Translations under genes and position numbers: made by a program
Shown: positions 7,360 through 17,029 of the stretch, in pieces
Layout: each line of letters starts with the position of its first letter
Numbering within the stretch: position 1 is the stretch's first letter
IMG/VR virus record: IMGVR_UViG_3300042453_005575
Coordinates: 26,077 to 90,076 of that record
Source of the DNA: a virus
Strand: one strand, 5' to 3'
Length of the DNA: 64,000 nucleotides
Notes under the pieces: model-generated
What the model was told of the DNA's origin: nothing
What the model saw: only the letters and a program-made list of their open reading frames with translations
The model's database searches: none

Positions 7360-9283
7360 AGCGATAATGTTTTTGCTGACCGGAGAAGGTTACGGCAAAA
7401 CTAAAAATGAAATGCTGACTGTTGGAGAAGTCAGCGGTTATGTAATCGGGCATTTATCTATAGACGGCAAAGAAGCTGTTCTGGAAAGACATATAGACAC
7501 AGCCAAGGTAAACTTGAAATATGATGGAAAAGTTTATAAAAAATCCTCAGAAGTTTCGGAATTGTGGGGAAACTTATTCCAAATAGATAAACACATAGTT
7601 AAAAATATCGTTATTTCCAACCAAGGAGAAATAGCACTGTTGTTGAACGGCGATGCCAGCACTAAAGAAAAGTTATTCCAAAAAATATTTATGGTTCCGA
7701 ATACATCAAAATTGCGGGACATAATATGGAATAATTATATAAAGGCCGCTCCGCCAGAATATCCTGTTAAAGACTCGTCAGAGCTTCGAAGCGAAGTACA
7801 CATTTTAAAAAAATTGATAGAAGAAGAAGAATTGGAGCTGGCGGCTGTTCATGTAGATGAAGGTGCTTATGATAAACTTATTGCACGTAAATCTTTTTTG
7901 ACTCAAGTTGTAAATTCGGCAATGCTTCTAGCAAAGTATGACGCTTTAATCCCGAGATTAGAGTTGGATATAACTGAACTTCGGGCAGAAAAAGCAGGTA
8001 TAAACAACAAGACAGCGCATATCGACATAGCTACCTACATACAAAAGTTACAAGCTCTGGATGCATCGAAGCCCTTATATGAATCAAAACAATTGGTTTT
8101 GGTGAAGAAAAAGACGCTTATTCCTCCAGGAAAGATATTAGACCAAAAGGCTTACGATGAAGCAAACCATAAGCACTCCGAATTGGAAACAAAGCTCGCT
8201 TCTTTAAACTTGGTTACTAGGGAGTTTCGTACCAAAATCGCTGATTATGAGTCTAAAGGGATTGCTTCTGGAGTATGCCCAACTTGTGGAACAAGTCTAG
8301 AAAATCTTTTGGACGTGGTTGCACATATAAAATCAGACTTAGCAATTCGCGAAAAAGAGATAGCCGGGGTATCGCAAGAACTTATGAGCGCTAAAAATGA
8401 TTATGAAAATTTAAGTAAGCTTAAAATTGCTTGGGAACTATACCATACCGAGCTAAAAAGTCTCGACGACAAGCTTGAGGCATATGAAAATATCGATTAT
8501 TCTGAGGAAGACCATAACTTATACAAGTCTGTGGTTAGCCAGTACGACTTGTACGCGGCAGAAGTTAGAAAAATTGACGCCCGGCTAGCTTCGCTCGAGA
8601 CTGAGTTAAATTCAGCCAAACTAAGCCTTGCAGGAATCACTCAATATGATAGGGACAGATCAGAATTTGATGGAGAACAAGCTGAGATAGACGCGCAGAT
8701 AATAAAGTTTAAGGAAGCGCAAGCCAAAGCCACAGCTATAAAGGTTTCTATAGGGGCTAAAACCAAAGAGTTAGAGGCATTACTAAAACAAGTAGATGAA
8801 AACAACAGATATATTGAAAAAAATGCTCGACGTAAAAAATACGTAGGTATTCTCAATTCATTATACGACCTGTTCCATACTTCCAAGTTTCCTCGCGCGC
8901 TTATACAAACCTATGCATCAACTGTTTCAGAATATATGACTGAAATATTAGCTTCTTTTGAATTTCCTTACACAGCAAAAGTGAATGAAAGCTTTGGGAT
9001 AAATATCTATGATTCTGAAGATCGTGAACTCCCTAGTATATCGGGCGGTCAACAAGTTATGGTTGGGTTTAGCTTACGCATGGCGTTGCATCAAATGTTT
9101 GTAGGTGCATTTCCGTTCATGATTATAGACGAAGGTTCCTACGGGCTAGCCGAAGATTCTATAAAAAAATATTTTAATATTATTTCTAAGCTTAACAAAA
9201 CCAGTAAATTCAAACAGGTCATTGTGATCGACCATCACAAAGAGTTGTCTGACTACGTTGATCATACTATATTGCTGACATGA
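7238..9283 (+). CDS. SbcC/Rad50-like ATPase (gp46-like)
   Basis: This 681-residue SMC-type ATPase is the partner of the SbcD-like nuclease. Walker A GGNGTGKSS lies near 30-38. Long coiled-coil arms flank the zinc hook CPTC near 347-350. The ABC signature SISGGQQ is near 600-606 and Walker B FMIIDEG near 627-633. The length resembles phage gp46 rather than the roughly 1000-residue bacterial SbcC. The ATG at 7238 (MELTKLIMKNFRAHK) gives the standard N-terminal beta-strand; an upstream TTG at 7229 is less likely. The stop overlaps the next start (ATGA). Confidence 0.92.
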   Translation: MELTKLIMKNFRAHKALSLNLAQGITGIIGGNGTGKSSIVEAIMFLLTGEGYGKTKNEMLTVGEVSGYVIGHLSIDGKEAVLERHIDTAKVNLKYDGKVYKKSSEVSELWGNLFQIDKHIVKNIVISNQGEIALLLNGDASTKEKLFQKIFMVPNTSKLRDIIWNNYIKAAPPEYPVKDSSELRSEVHILKKLIEEEELELAAVHVDEGAYDKLIARKSFLTQVVNSAMLLAKYDALIPRLELDITELRAEKAGINNKTAHIDIATYIQKLQALDASKPLYESKQLVLVKKKTLIPPGKILDQKAYDEANHKHSELETKLASLNLVTREFRTKIADYESKGIASGVCPTCGTSLENLLDVVAHIKSDLAIREKEIAGVSQELMSAKNDYENLSKLKIAWELYHTELKSLDDKLEAYENIDYSEEDHNLYKSVVSQYDLYAAEVRKIDARLASLETELNSAKLSLAGITQYDRDRSEFDGEQAEIDAQIIKFKEAQAKATAIKVSIGAKTKELEALLKQVDENNRYIEKNARRKKYVGILNSLYDLFHTSKFPRALIQTYASTVSEYMTEILASFEFPYTAKVNESFGINIYDSEDRELPSISGGQQVMVGFSLRMALHQMFVGAFPFMIIDEGSYGLAEDSIKKYFNIISKLNKTSKFKQVIVIDHHKELSDYVDHTILLT

Positions 9284-9495
9284 TGTTCGTGCTATACGAG
9301 GGTATCAAAGACAAACAAGAGATGATGTGGGAACCGCCTTATGGTCCCGGGTTCACAAAAGATGAAATAGCGAATGCCGAAACCATGGATATCGTTGCTT
9401 CTGATATAAAAGAACCCGGGATAGATTACGCTATATTTATGTTAAGAAATAAAACAGGTGAAGTAATTCAAAGCAAAAAAATTATTGGATATTAA
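9280..9495 (+). CDS. Hypothetical protein, 71 aa
   Basis: This small protein (MMFVLYEGIKDKQEMMW...) is translationally coupled to the SbcC-like gene by a 4-base overlap. A central segment (YAIFMLRNKTGEVIQSKKI) looks like a beta-hairpin. No family is recognised. Confidence 0.6.
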   Translation: MMFVLYEGIKDKQEMMWEPPYGPGFTKDEIANAETMDIVASDIKEPGIDYAIFMLRNKTGEVIQSKKIIGY

Positions 9496-9499
9496 CTTT

Positions 9500-9757
9500 A
9501 TGGGAAAAGAACTAAAAGAAAACGCGATCATTCCTACTTTGCTAGCTGGGGCTGCTGTGTATTTCGGCATGACCAGGAATAGTAGTAAGCTTGGGGATGT
9601 AACTAAAATGGCTGTGTCAAGGCTTGTAGACGACCAGGTGAGTAGAAATACCGGAGGTCAACCAAAGCCAAACAATCATAAAATGAAGCATAAAACCGCA
9701 AAAAGTAAGTCGAATAAAACTAATAAAATACGTTTGCACGATATTCAACATCGATGA
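9500..9757 (+). CDS. Small protein with hydrophobic N-terminus and Lys-rich tail
   Basis: This 85-residue protein has a short hydrophobic stretch (AIIPTLLAGAAVYFG) and a very basic C-terminus (NNHKMKHKTAKSKSNKTNK). ATG 9500 lies 4 bases after the upstream stop and is preferred to TTG 9485. It overlaps the helicase gene by 4 bases. Membrane association or nucleic-acid binding is possible; neither is shown. Confidence 0.6.
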   Translation: MGKELKENAIIPTLLAGAAVYFGMTRNSSKLGDVTKMAVSRLVDDQVSRNTGGQPKPNNHKMKHKTAKSKSNKTNKIRLHDIQHR

Positions 9758-11211
9758 AAATCAAGTTAACTAGATTCGATGGAGGTTTGAAAATAAACCC
9801 CAGCCCTGTGTATTTATTAAAATTTCTTCGTTATTTCCACAGAGAAATGCAATCAATTCAATGGAAAAGAGAAAGTGTATTTGTTGAAAAATTATTATAT
9901 GTTTCTGACGAGGAAGGTTCTATATACACATTGCCGGGGTTTTTTAAAGAGATTGTTGATTTATGCCATAAAAACATGGACGCTGTAGAAATAGAGGATT
10001 ATAGAACATCTATGCCTGAGCCTGATTGGGCTGCGGTTAAAAAAATAAAACTGCGCGATTACCAAGTTGAAATGGTTCTGGATATGCTTTTCAAAGGCAA
10101 AGAAGACATCGGAGTTATTAACGCTACAGGAGGCGCAGGAAAAACGTATCTACAAGCTATCACATATGCTGCTTGGAATAAATTGAATACTATTTTGGCT
10201 ATCCCTCTCAAACAGGTTGTGCTGCAGACGCACGCCAAATTTAAACAATTATTCCCAGATAAGCATATTGGTATTGTGGGAGACGGGAAAAACGATATAA
10301 GCTCGGATATCACAATAGCAACATTCAGGTCTTTAAAAAATTGTGCCTTAGAAAAATGTGAACTTCTTCTTGTGGACGAAATGCAGTCTGCGGGGCAGGA
10401 CACTTTCCAAAACTGCTTGAAGTTGGTTAAGCCTCGAAGAATATTTGGGTTTTCAGCAACAACTGAAGGTATGTTCAATAATACAGATAAATTGCTGAAA
10501 GGCATGTTCGGAGAAGATTTGATATATTTTCCTTATGACGATGCGGAGGTAGCCGGGGCGGTTGTTCCTGGGGTTGTGTATATGGTAAAAATGCCGGATG
10601 ATTTAATTACTGACGGGTACACAAGTATGGAAGCTAAAATTAAACATGGAATAAAACGGTGCTCCGAAAGAAACGAAATAATCGGTAAAGTATGCGCAGC
10701 AATTCCTAAAACTTGGCAAACAATTGTATTTATAGATCATGTCAAGGACCACTTGGTTTCTTTGTTTAAGTATTTACCTCAAGGCTCTAAATATTTGCAT
10801 AGAGAAAGCAGTAAAAAAAGTGTTGGGGCTTTCGCATTATCCCCTAGCGAACAAAATAAAGTAATCGAAGAATTTGCCAATAACAAATTTCAGATACTTG
10901 TAGCTAGTGATGCTTTCCGGGCAGGTGTAGACATACCTAATTGTAGGGTAGTTGTTCAGGCTTCGGGAGGGTCATCTAAAGTTGAAATATTGCAGGAGGC
11001 TTATCGTGGGAGCAGAATTCTAACAGAAGAGTATAAGGAAAAGTTTGGGCTGGAAGAAAAAACTCATTTTGTGTTGGTGGATTTCATGGACAACCATGAC
11101 CCGACACTGGAAAATATGGCTAAAAAGCGCATTTCTTATTACAAAGAACAGAAATGGAAGATTAAAATCATAGAAGATTATAGTAAAATCGACTGGTTTA
11201 ATTACACGTAA
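9754..11211 (+). CDS. SF2 DNA helicase, UvsW-like
   Basis: This 485-residue superfamily 2 helicase is likely the recombination and branch-migration helicase. After an N-terminal accessory domain, the DYQVEMV Q-motif-like segment precedes Walker A NATGGAGKT near 123-131. Motif II reads DEMQ near 208-211 and motif III FSAT near 233-236. Motifs V and VI are FRAGVDIP and QEAYRGSR. DEMQ instead of DEAH, together with the neighbouring gp46/gp47 pair and primase, fits a T4 UvsW-type protein. Confidence 0.85.
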   Translation: MKIKLTRFDGGLKINPSPVYLLKFLRYFHREMQSIQWKRESVFVEKLLYVSDEEGSIYTLPGFFKEIVDLCHKNMDAVEIEDYRTSMPEPDWAAVKKIKLRDYQVEMVLDMLFKGKEDIGVINATGGAGKTYLQAITYAAWNKLNTILAIPLKQVVLQTHAKFKQLFPDKHIGIVGDGKNDISSDITIATFRSLKNCALEKCELLLVDEMQSAGQDTFQNCLKLVKPRRIFGFSATTEGMFNNTDKLLKGMFGEDLIYFPYDDAEVAGAVVPGVVYMVKMPDDLITDGYTSMEAKIKHGIKRCSERNEIIGKVCAAIPKTWQTIVFIDHVKDHLVSLFKYLPQGSKYLHRESSKKSVGAFALSPSEQNKVIEEFANNKFQILVASDAFRAGVDIPNCRVVVQASGGSSKVEILQEAYRGSRILTEEYKEKFGLEEKTHFVLVDFMDNHDPTLENMAKKRISYYKEQKWKIKIIEDYSKIDWFNYT

Positions 11212-11215
11212 ATTT

Positions 11216-11419
11216 ATGACCAACGCACAAGAACAACATATAGCGTATACTATAAAATCAGTGCATGACTATTGGCTGGCCAGGCCTTGGCTCAGATTAG
11301 GCCAGCTTATGTATAATGTAGCTCATACAGGTGGGTGGAGGCACGCTGATCTATTCAATTGTCCTGACGAAATAATTACCGCAGGGTTGGAAAAATCAGC
11401 CCAGGAAAATAATATGTAA
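11216..11419 (+). CDS. Hypothetical protein, 67 aa
   Basis: This small protein contains WLRLGQLMYNVA followed by DLFNCPDEIITAGLE. This pattern (aromatic-RLGQL, then DxF...DEEI) recurs in short phage proteins of unknown function. It lies between the helicase and primase genes with 4-base and 1-base gaps. Confidence 0.65.
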   Translation: MTNAQEQHIAYTIKSVHDYWLARPWLRLGQLMYNVAHTGGWRHADLFNCPDEIITAGLEKSAQENNM

Positions 11420-11420
11420 A

Positions 11421-12347
11421 ATGAACCAAAAGGTAAAAGAACTCCTGAAATCTAAATTTGGTAAGGTAAAAAGCGTCTCGGGCGGAAGCTACCGAATAGT
11501 ATGCCCGACATGCACCCCAAAAAATTCGAAAAAAATGAAACGGTATATAAACCCCAGCTGGTCTGTTAGCAATTGTTTTATATGCAGCCAAATTATACCT
11601 ATATATGATTTATTAGGAGAAGATACATTCTATTTTGCTAACTCAAAGACTCACGAAAAAAATGAAGAAGAATATAAGTACGCAAAAATACTACCATATA
11701 ATTCTTCTGTTAAGCTTTCTGAGCTTGCTTGTGACGCTCCGGTTATTCATTTTTTGCAAAATGACCATCTGTATAATATGTTATACTATGATTCATTAGG
11801 TATTAGATACATACCAGCGAACGGAGGAATCAATATTCCTTTCGATTCAGGCTTTGTGGTCAACACAGCTGAAAGCCTTTTTTTCCCTGTGTTCGACAAA
11901 AATAATGAATATGCTGGGTGGCAATTAAGATTCATTCCTAACACATGGAACGGAGACAGATTTCAATTCATGCGTTATATGCAGCTTTTTCCTAAAGGTG
12001 ATCATTTATTCAATTATAATTTTGCAAAACAATACACAGATGTAGTCGTTGTGGAAGGAGTGAAGAAAGCTTTGAAACTTGGAAATGCTGTTGCTACTTT
12101 AGGTAAAGGAATATCAGACACGCAAAAACAGCTTATACAGGAGTGGAGAAACATAACACTGATATTAGACGGCGAAGAAAGCACACAAATTCTTGCCGAA
12201 GCAATCAGAAAAGAATTCCGCTCGAACGGTAGAAAGTGTGTAAATATAGATTTAAGAAAATATGGATTTGAGTCTCCAGACGATACCACGACAGAACAAT
12301 TGCAGACTATAATAAAACAAGAATATGCTAAACAGCGCGCAAGTTAA
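11421..12347 (+). CDS. Zinc-TOPRIM DNA primase
   Basis: This 308-residue primase would synthesise RNA primers for lagging-strand replication. The N-terminal zinc ribbon is CPTC near 28-31 and CFIC near 52-55, with SWSVSNC between. The TOPRIM part shows VVVVEGVKKAL near 208-218 (catalytic Glu), LGKGIS, and LILDGEES near 247-254 in place of DxD. The protein is shorter than DnaG and lacks a helicase domain, which is supplied by the DnaB-like gene 0.6 kb downstream. The 3' end overlaps the next gene by 23 bases. Confidence 0.82.
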   Translation: MNQKVKELLKSKFGKVKSVSGGSYRIVCPTCTPKNSKKMKRYINPSWSVSNCFICSQIIPIYDLLGEDTFYFANSKTHEKNEEEYKYAKILPYNSSVKLSELACDAPVIHFLQNDHLYNMLYYDSLGIRYIPANGGINIPFDSGFVVNTAESLFFPVFDKNNEYAGWQLRFIPNTWNGDRFQFMRYMQLFPKGDHLFNYNFAKQYTDVVVVEGVKKALKLGNAVATLGKGISDTQKQLIQEWRNITLILDGEESTQILAEAIRKEFRSNGRKCVNIDLRKYGFESPDDTTTEQLQTIIKQEYAKQRAS

Positions 12348-12897
12348 TAGCCGTATAAAAGAAGATTTGGAGTACGAATTCACCAACAAAAAGCGGTTAA
12401 GTCTTCCAAAATATTCATATTTTTCAACTCCCGCAGGCGAAAATTATTTTTGCGAAGCTGCTTTGCTTTGCGAAAAATTTAATTTACACCCTGCGCAATA
12501 TATAGACATTATGTGGAAGCATATGGGTGATAATAAAGTAGAGTTTTTTAGCCCTGCTCATATCCGCGGAAACGGAGCTTTAAAAGCCATTAATGAGTAT
12601 TTCGAAGAAAATAAAAATTATGAGATAGAAATTACTAACGCTAATATCGACTATAATGATATGTGGTTTTTCCAAAAAAACAGCGTTATGCAGTATCTTC
12701 AAATAGGTGTGCCTCTAAAAGATATACTGATGGATTCTTCTCTAAAATTCCCTGCATGGTTTAGGATTTTATCTACTGAAAGCCGGGATCCGGATATAAT
12801 CGATAAATATAAAGCAATAGCCAAAAAAGAATTAAATAATGCTTTGATAGATTTTATAAAACTTAACAATTTAGACATGAATAGAATACTTGATTAA
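12325..12897 (+). CDS. Hypothetical protein between primase and helicase
   Basis: This 190-residue protein has no recognised domain. It is rich in aromatic residues (YSYFSTPAGENYF, FNLHPAQYIDIMW) and has a helical C-terminus. It overlaps the primase gene by 23 bases and ends 1 base before the helicase start. Such a position would suit a helicase loader or primase accessory factor, but that is context only. Confidence 0.6.
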   Translation: MLNSAQVNSRIKEDLEYEFTNKKRLSLPKYSYFSTPAGENYFCEAALLCEKFNLHPAQYIDIMWKHMGDNKVEFFSPAHIRGNGALKAINEYFEENKNYEIEITNANIDYNDMWFFQKNSVMQYLQIGVPLKDILMDSSLKFPAWFRILSTESRDPDIIDKYKAIAKKELNNALIDFIKLNNLDMNRILD

Positions 12898-12898
12898 T

Positions 12899-14308
12899 AT
12901 GCACGAATTATACAATGACGCGGATTTTATCGAGCTTGTTATAAAATGCATGTTTAGGTCTAAAAACATTTTGCAAAAAGCATTAGACTTAAAGCTGGTC
13001 CCTGAGGATTTCGGGACAATCACAGTTTACCAGGCATTTGCGCAGGCAGCGCTAGAAATAGGCGAGGCCCCCATAAATTCCAAATTATGCCTAGCCAAGC
13101 TAAAATCAATCTTGCCTGAAAAAGGCATCGATGACACAAGTTCGGCTATAGAATTTTGGGAATTTGTGTATGATGAGGGTGAAGATATAAACGAAGGTTA
13201 CGTTTTAAAAAACCTTCCAGATTTTACGTCAACACGAAAGTTTCAAAGAGTACGTTTGGAAGAATGTAATTCTCCTGAAGAAGCTGTTATTAAGGCGCAG
13301 AATATCATTGGGGATATAGCATTCAGGAAAACTGCGCAGGATATTCGTACTTTTACACCGTTCAAAAATATCGTTTTAACCGAATTAAGGGAGTCACTCG
13401 AAACCGGGTTTAGTGCTATCGATATGGTGGCGCGGGGCCTAAACTATCAAGAGTTTGGGCTAATCCTAGGGCATAGCGGGTCAGGTAAAACAGCAGTCGC
13501 AGTTTATTCCGCGATACAGAACGCAAAAAAAGGCAGGAAAGTTCTCTATCTATCTATCGAAGAACCGGCGGAAAACATATGTAGTCGTATATATTCGAAT
13601 ATATTCAGAATTTGTTATACTGACTTACACAAAGGCTCGGTCATTGTTCAAGAAGATTTGGTTAAGCTTTATAATAATATGACCGAATTTCAAAAAACTC
13701 CGCTTTTAAATTTGCATGTGCATGATTTACGCGGGGCTCAGGGCTCGATAACTGCTAAATATCTCGAGAACTATCTTGATCATTTGTATTTAAGCACAGG
13801 ATTTCACCCTGACTTGGTATACATAGATCAAATGGACTACCTAACAACGAACAGTAAATATGATTCAGAATGGCAAAAATATGGAAAAGTGGCTTTTGAA
13901 ATTGATGAATTTTCAAATCATTTAATCGGAGGGAAGCATAAGTTTTCAATATGGCTGCTACACCAAGCCGGTGGTAAGATGACAAAAAATTTCACTAACG
14001 CTGAAATAACAGGGTTCAAAGGTATTATAAAACCCACCGACATGGCTTTGGCTATTGGGAGGGACAGCTCACACTCCACACTTGTTAACATATTCTCTCT
14101 TAAATCTAGGCACGCGAAAAACTTCAGGTTTGATTATATAGCTGAGTTGGAATTTATGAATTTTGAAGAGTTGAACAATGGAGCCGAGGATAGAATAAAG
14201 ATGGAGCATGAAGATAAAATGAAACTTAAAAAAAGTAATTTTGCCAACGTCCCTAATAAAAGTATGTTGTTGCCTTCGGCTAACACGGGGTTTGAGAGCG
14301 TTGTGTGA
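12899..14308 (+). CDS. DnaB-like replicative helicase
   Basis: This RecA-fold helicase of about 469 residues probably unwinds DNA at the fork. The N-terminal domain (residues 1-150) carries DAD FIELVIKCMF and VPEDFGTIT blocks like DnaB-N. GLILGHSGSGKT near 187-198 is Walker A, YLSIEEP is motif H1a-like, VYIDQMDYL near 307 is Walker B, LLHQAGG near 352 is motif H3-like and SLKSRHAKN near 402 is the H4-like arginine segment. ATG 12899 is preferred over TTG 12890. Confidence 0.87.
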   Translation: MHELYNDADFIELVIKCMFRSKNILQKALDLKLVPEDFGTITVYQAFAQAALEIGEAPINSKLCLAKLKSILPEKGIDDTSSAIEFWEFVYDEGEDINEGYVLKNLPDFTSTRKFQRVRLEECNSPEEAVIKAQNIIGDIAFRKTAQDIRTFTPFKNIVLTELRESLETGFSAIDMVARGLNYQEFGLILGHSGSGKTAVAVYSAIQNAKKGRKVLYLSIEEPAENICSRIYSNIFRICYTDLHKGSVIVQEDLVKLYNNMTEFQKTPLLNLHVHDLRGAQGSITAKYLENYLDHLYLSTGFHPDLVYIDQMDYLTTNSKYDSEWQKYGKVAFEIDEFSNHLIGGKHKFSIWLLHQAGGKMTKNFTNAEITGFKGIIKPTDMALAIGRDSSHSTLVNIFSLKSRHAKNFRFDYIAELEFMNFEELNNGAEDRIKMEHEDKMKLKKSNFANVPNKSMLLPSANTGFESVV

Positions 14309-14314
14309 GTAAGT

Positions 14315-17020
14315 ATGAATAAAAATTCAAGTAAATTATGTATTAGACCCAAAGCTTTGGCAGATACGCAGCCCGAGCTTATGATTATATTTTCGCATCC
14401 AAACATGGACGACTTGCAAGTTCGTGAATTTGGTAAAAAAGGATATGCCGCTGAAGAAGTGGTTAGCGCCTTAGAAGCTGCCGGCATCCCTCTAGATAAG
14501 GTATATTTTACAGCAATGGTCAAGCACGGTATAGGGAGTAAGGCCAAACCTTCTGCCGAAGACATAGACCTTTTTGCAGGTGAGCTGGACGAAGAAATCG
14601 ACCGGTTGAAACCTAAATTAATTATGCCTTTGGGTGCGGAAGTATTCAAAAGGATAATGAAGTCCAATATAAAAGTAGGAGATTATATCGGAGAAATCAC
14701 AGATACCCCGTACGGCAAAGTTTTAGCCAACTACGCACCTGGTATGATTGTGATGATGGACCCTACTAAGCGCCCTGAGTTTAGAGAAAATTTCCTATTG
14801 GCGAAACGAGCTCTAGACAACAACCTACAATATCAAGATTTTAAGTATATTGTTATAGATAGCCCCGCTGAAAACGAAGCGATATTAAATAAATATATTA
14901 AATCCGGGGCATTTACAATCGGCTACGACGCAGAATGGTTCGGTAGTAAATTTACAGACGACGAGGTCATGTACGAGTTCCAGTACTCTTGCGAAAAAAA
15001 TGTAGCTGTGGTGTTAAACATATCCAAAGACGGTAAGACAGAAAATTTGGAATTATTGAACACTATGAAGTTGTTATTAGAGCACCCACAAGCACAGCGC
15101 ATGGGCTGGAATATTCGTGCTGATGACCTCAGGCTAAAGCATAGAGGTTTTAATATACCGGATGAGACGCTCGCTTTTGATGGTATGAAAGCCGTGGCTT
15201 TCTTCGATTCCAGGCTAAGTAAGGGTTTGGAAACAGGTGTAAAAATATTTACAGATTATCCTCCCTACTACACCGAGCTAAACAGAAAACTAAAAGAGCA
15301 TAAATTAGCTAAAAATGAGTTAGCAAAATTAAAATTTTTAGACCCAGATGTTTATTATTACTATTGCGCGGGTGATGCGGTGAGCCACCGAGAAGCTTGC
15401 TGTAGAATGCGGCATTCGTTCCCCGCGAACCTGAAAGACTTTTATTTCAATGTGTATCTTCCTTTAACCCATTATTTTTTGGATATGGAGTACACAGGAA
15501 TTGCGGTGGATAAAAATATTCTAGAAGATCTGACAGCGAAATATTCTTCTAAATATTACGAGTTACGAGAGGAGTTAACAACGTTCCTTAAATTGATTTA
15601 TGGTGTTGAAGATTTCAATCCTAATTCAGCCCCGCAAAAGAAAGAATTGCTTTTTGATGTTCTGAAGCTGGAACCTGCGTATTATACAAAATCAGGTAAA
15701 TCCCCCAAATCAAAGGTATGGTACGATAAACAATCGCCGCAGTCGCAGAAAATGTATCAGCCGTCCACTAACGGTAAATCATTATCTACGATGAAATTCA
15801 AATTAGAAGAAATATTAGAGCAACATCCGAATTCTATTGAGCTAAAGAACAAGCATAAAGCCATAACTCTGCTGCTGAATGTAAGCAGAGTCGGAGTATT
15901 TGCCACAAAATTTCTTTCTAAAAAAGGTATTATTGAAGATGCAACGGATGACTCACTCGAGGATGACTCGGAGGAGCCGCTGAAACAAAGTTATTGGGCT
16001 GCTATATGTAACGACGGAAAAGTTCATGCTAGCTTTTTTGAGTGCTTGAAAAATTTTAGAGCTTCAAGTTCACCTAACGTGCAAAACCCTGCATCCAAGG
16101 TGTTGGCGTACATACCTGACATTTTTGTTCCAAATTACACCAAACTTTCTTCGGAAGAACAGAAGTCTCTTGCGCATATTATGCCTAAAAATATACGCAA
16201 TATATTTCACCCTGCGGATCCTGATTATTATTGGGTTGAGCTTGATGTCGCAGGAGCTGACCTTGCGATTATGGCTTTTTTATCTCGCGATAAAGATTTC
16301 ATACAGGATATTAGGGCAGGTAATTTCCATCAAACTAAAATGCGAGAATATTTTAATGACCCTACGCTAACAAAAAAAGATGTATCCAAATATGTGATAT
16401 CCAAGAGTATCACATTTCGTGTTTCTTACACCGCAGGTTTAAAATTTGCCGCATTACCCATACAGGCTGATATATACGCTGAGAATGGGCTGTATGTTTC
16501 GTTGGAAACATTAAATTATGCGCTGGAAACATGGCAAAGGTATAAAGACTATATGCTTTTCCGTGACAAATGTACGGCTGAAGTTGATAACCACAATAAA
16601 ATAACAAACGCGAGAGGCCTAGTGCTGAACTATGAAAAAACCGATAATTTCGGTATTTTAGCTGGGTGGAAAAATGAAAGTTTGGCTTTTCCTGTAGCCA
16701 GTGAGTTGGCTTGTTTTATGTGGGATGCTTCGGTTAATTTTAAAAACCTCATGAAAAAGGAAGGTTTATGGATGAAATATATTTACCCTGTTAATACTGT
16801 ACATGACGCAGGTTATTGGGTAGTGCATAAAGATTTAGTTAAAGATGATTACATCCAAGAAATGCTCAAATACATATTCTGTCACAAAACTTATTTAGCT
16901 ACTAATGATAATGTAGGCTGTGAGTTGGTAATTTCTGACAGATGGAAGGGAAAGGAAAAAATCTTTGAAAAAGAAACTGCCTGGAACTTTGAAAAAAATA
17001 TTTGGGAGTGGAAAAATTGA
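14315..17020 (+). CDS. Family A DNA polymerase with N-terminal UDG-like domain and 3'-5' exonuclease
   Basis: This is the replicative polymerase, 901 residues. Residues 20-170 resemble the uracil-DNA glycosylase superfamily (FSHPNMDD, IMPLGAEVF, NYAPGMIVM), an arrangement also known in SPO1-type polymerases; the canonical UDG catalytic motifs are degraded. The proofreading exonuclease follows (YDAEW near 204-208, GWNIRADD near 265, YYCAGD near 349). Polymerase motif A is VELDVAGADLA near 641, with Asp kept but the usual Glu replaced by Asp. Motif B is KSITFRVSYT near 697, and motif C is VHDAG near 828, where the usual HDE reads HDA. Confidence 0.88.
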   Translation: MNKNSSKLCIRPKALADTQPELMIIFSHPNMDDLQVREFGKKGYAAEEVVSALEAAGIPLDKVYFTAMVKHGIGSKAKPSAEDIDLFAGELDEEIDRLKPKLIMPLGAEVFKRIMKSNIKVGDYIGEITDTPYGKVLANYAPGMIVMMDPTKRPEFRENFLLAKRALDNNLQYQDFKYIVIDSPAENEAILNKYIKSGAFTIGYDAEWFGSKFTDDEVMYEFQYSCEKNVAVVLNISKDGKTENLELLNTMKLLLEHPQAQRMGWNIRADDLRLKHRGFNIPDETLAFDGMKAVAFFDSRLSKGLETGVKIFTDYPPYYTELNRKLKEHKLAKNELAKLKFLDPDVYYYYCAGDAVSHREACCRMRHSFPANLKDFYFNVYLPLTHYFLDMEYTGIAVDKNILEDLTAKYSSKYYELREELTTFLKLIYGVEDFNPNSAPQKKELLFDVLKLEPAYYTKSGKSPKSKVWYDKQSPQSQKMYQPSTNGKSLSTMKFKLEEILEQHPNSIELKNKHKAITLLLNVSRVGVFATKFLSKKGIIEDATDDSLEDDSEEPLKQSYWAAICNDGKVHASFFECLKNFRASSSPNVQNPASKVLAYIPDIFVPNYTKLSSEEQKSLAHIMPKNIRNIFHPADPDYYWVELDVAGADLAIMAFLSRDKDFIQDIRAGNFHQTKMREYFNDPTLTKKDVSKYVISKSITFRVSYTAGLKFAALPIQADIYAENGLYVSLETLNYALETWQRYKDYMLFRDKCTAEVDNHNKITNARGLVLNYEKTDNFGILAGWKNESLAFPVASELACFMWDASVNFKNLMKKEGLWMKYIYPVNTVHDAGYWVVHKDLVKDDYIQEMLKYIFCHKTYLATNDNVGCELVISDRWKGKEKIFEKETAWNFEKNIWEWKN

Positions 17021-17029
17021 AACATACGT

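Noticed and set aside
10059-10505. Minus-strand 148-codon frame inside the UvsW-like gene
   Set aside because: It is fully antisense to a well-supported helicase with intact motifs, so it is a codon-bias shadow.
14134-14667. Minus-strand 177-codon frame across the helicase/polymerase junction
   Set aside because: It spans two strongly supported plus-strand genes and their intergenic start and has Ser/Leu-rich antisense composition.
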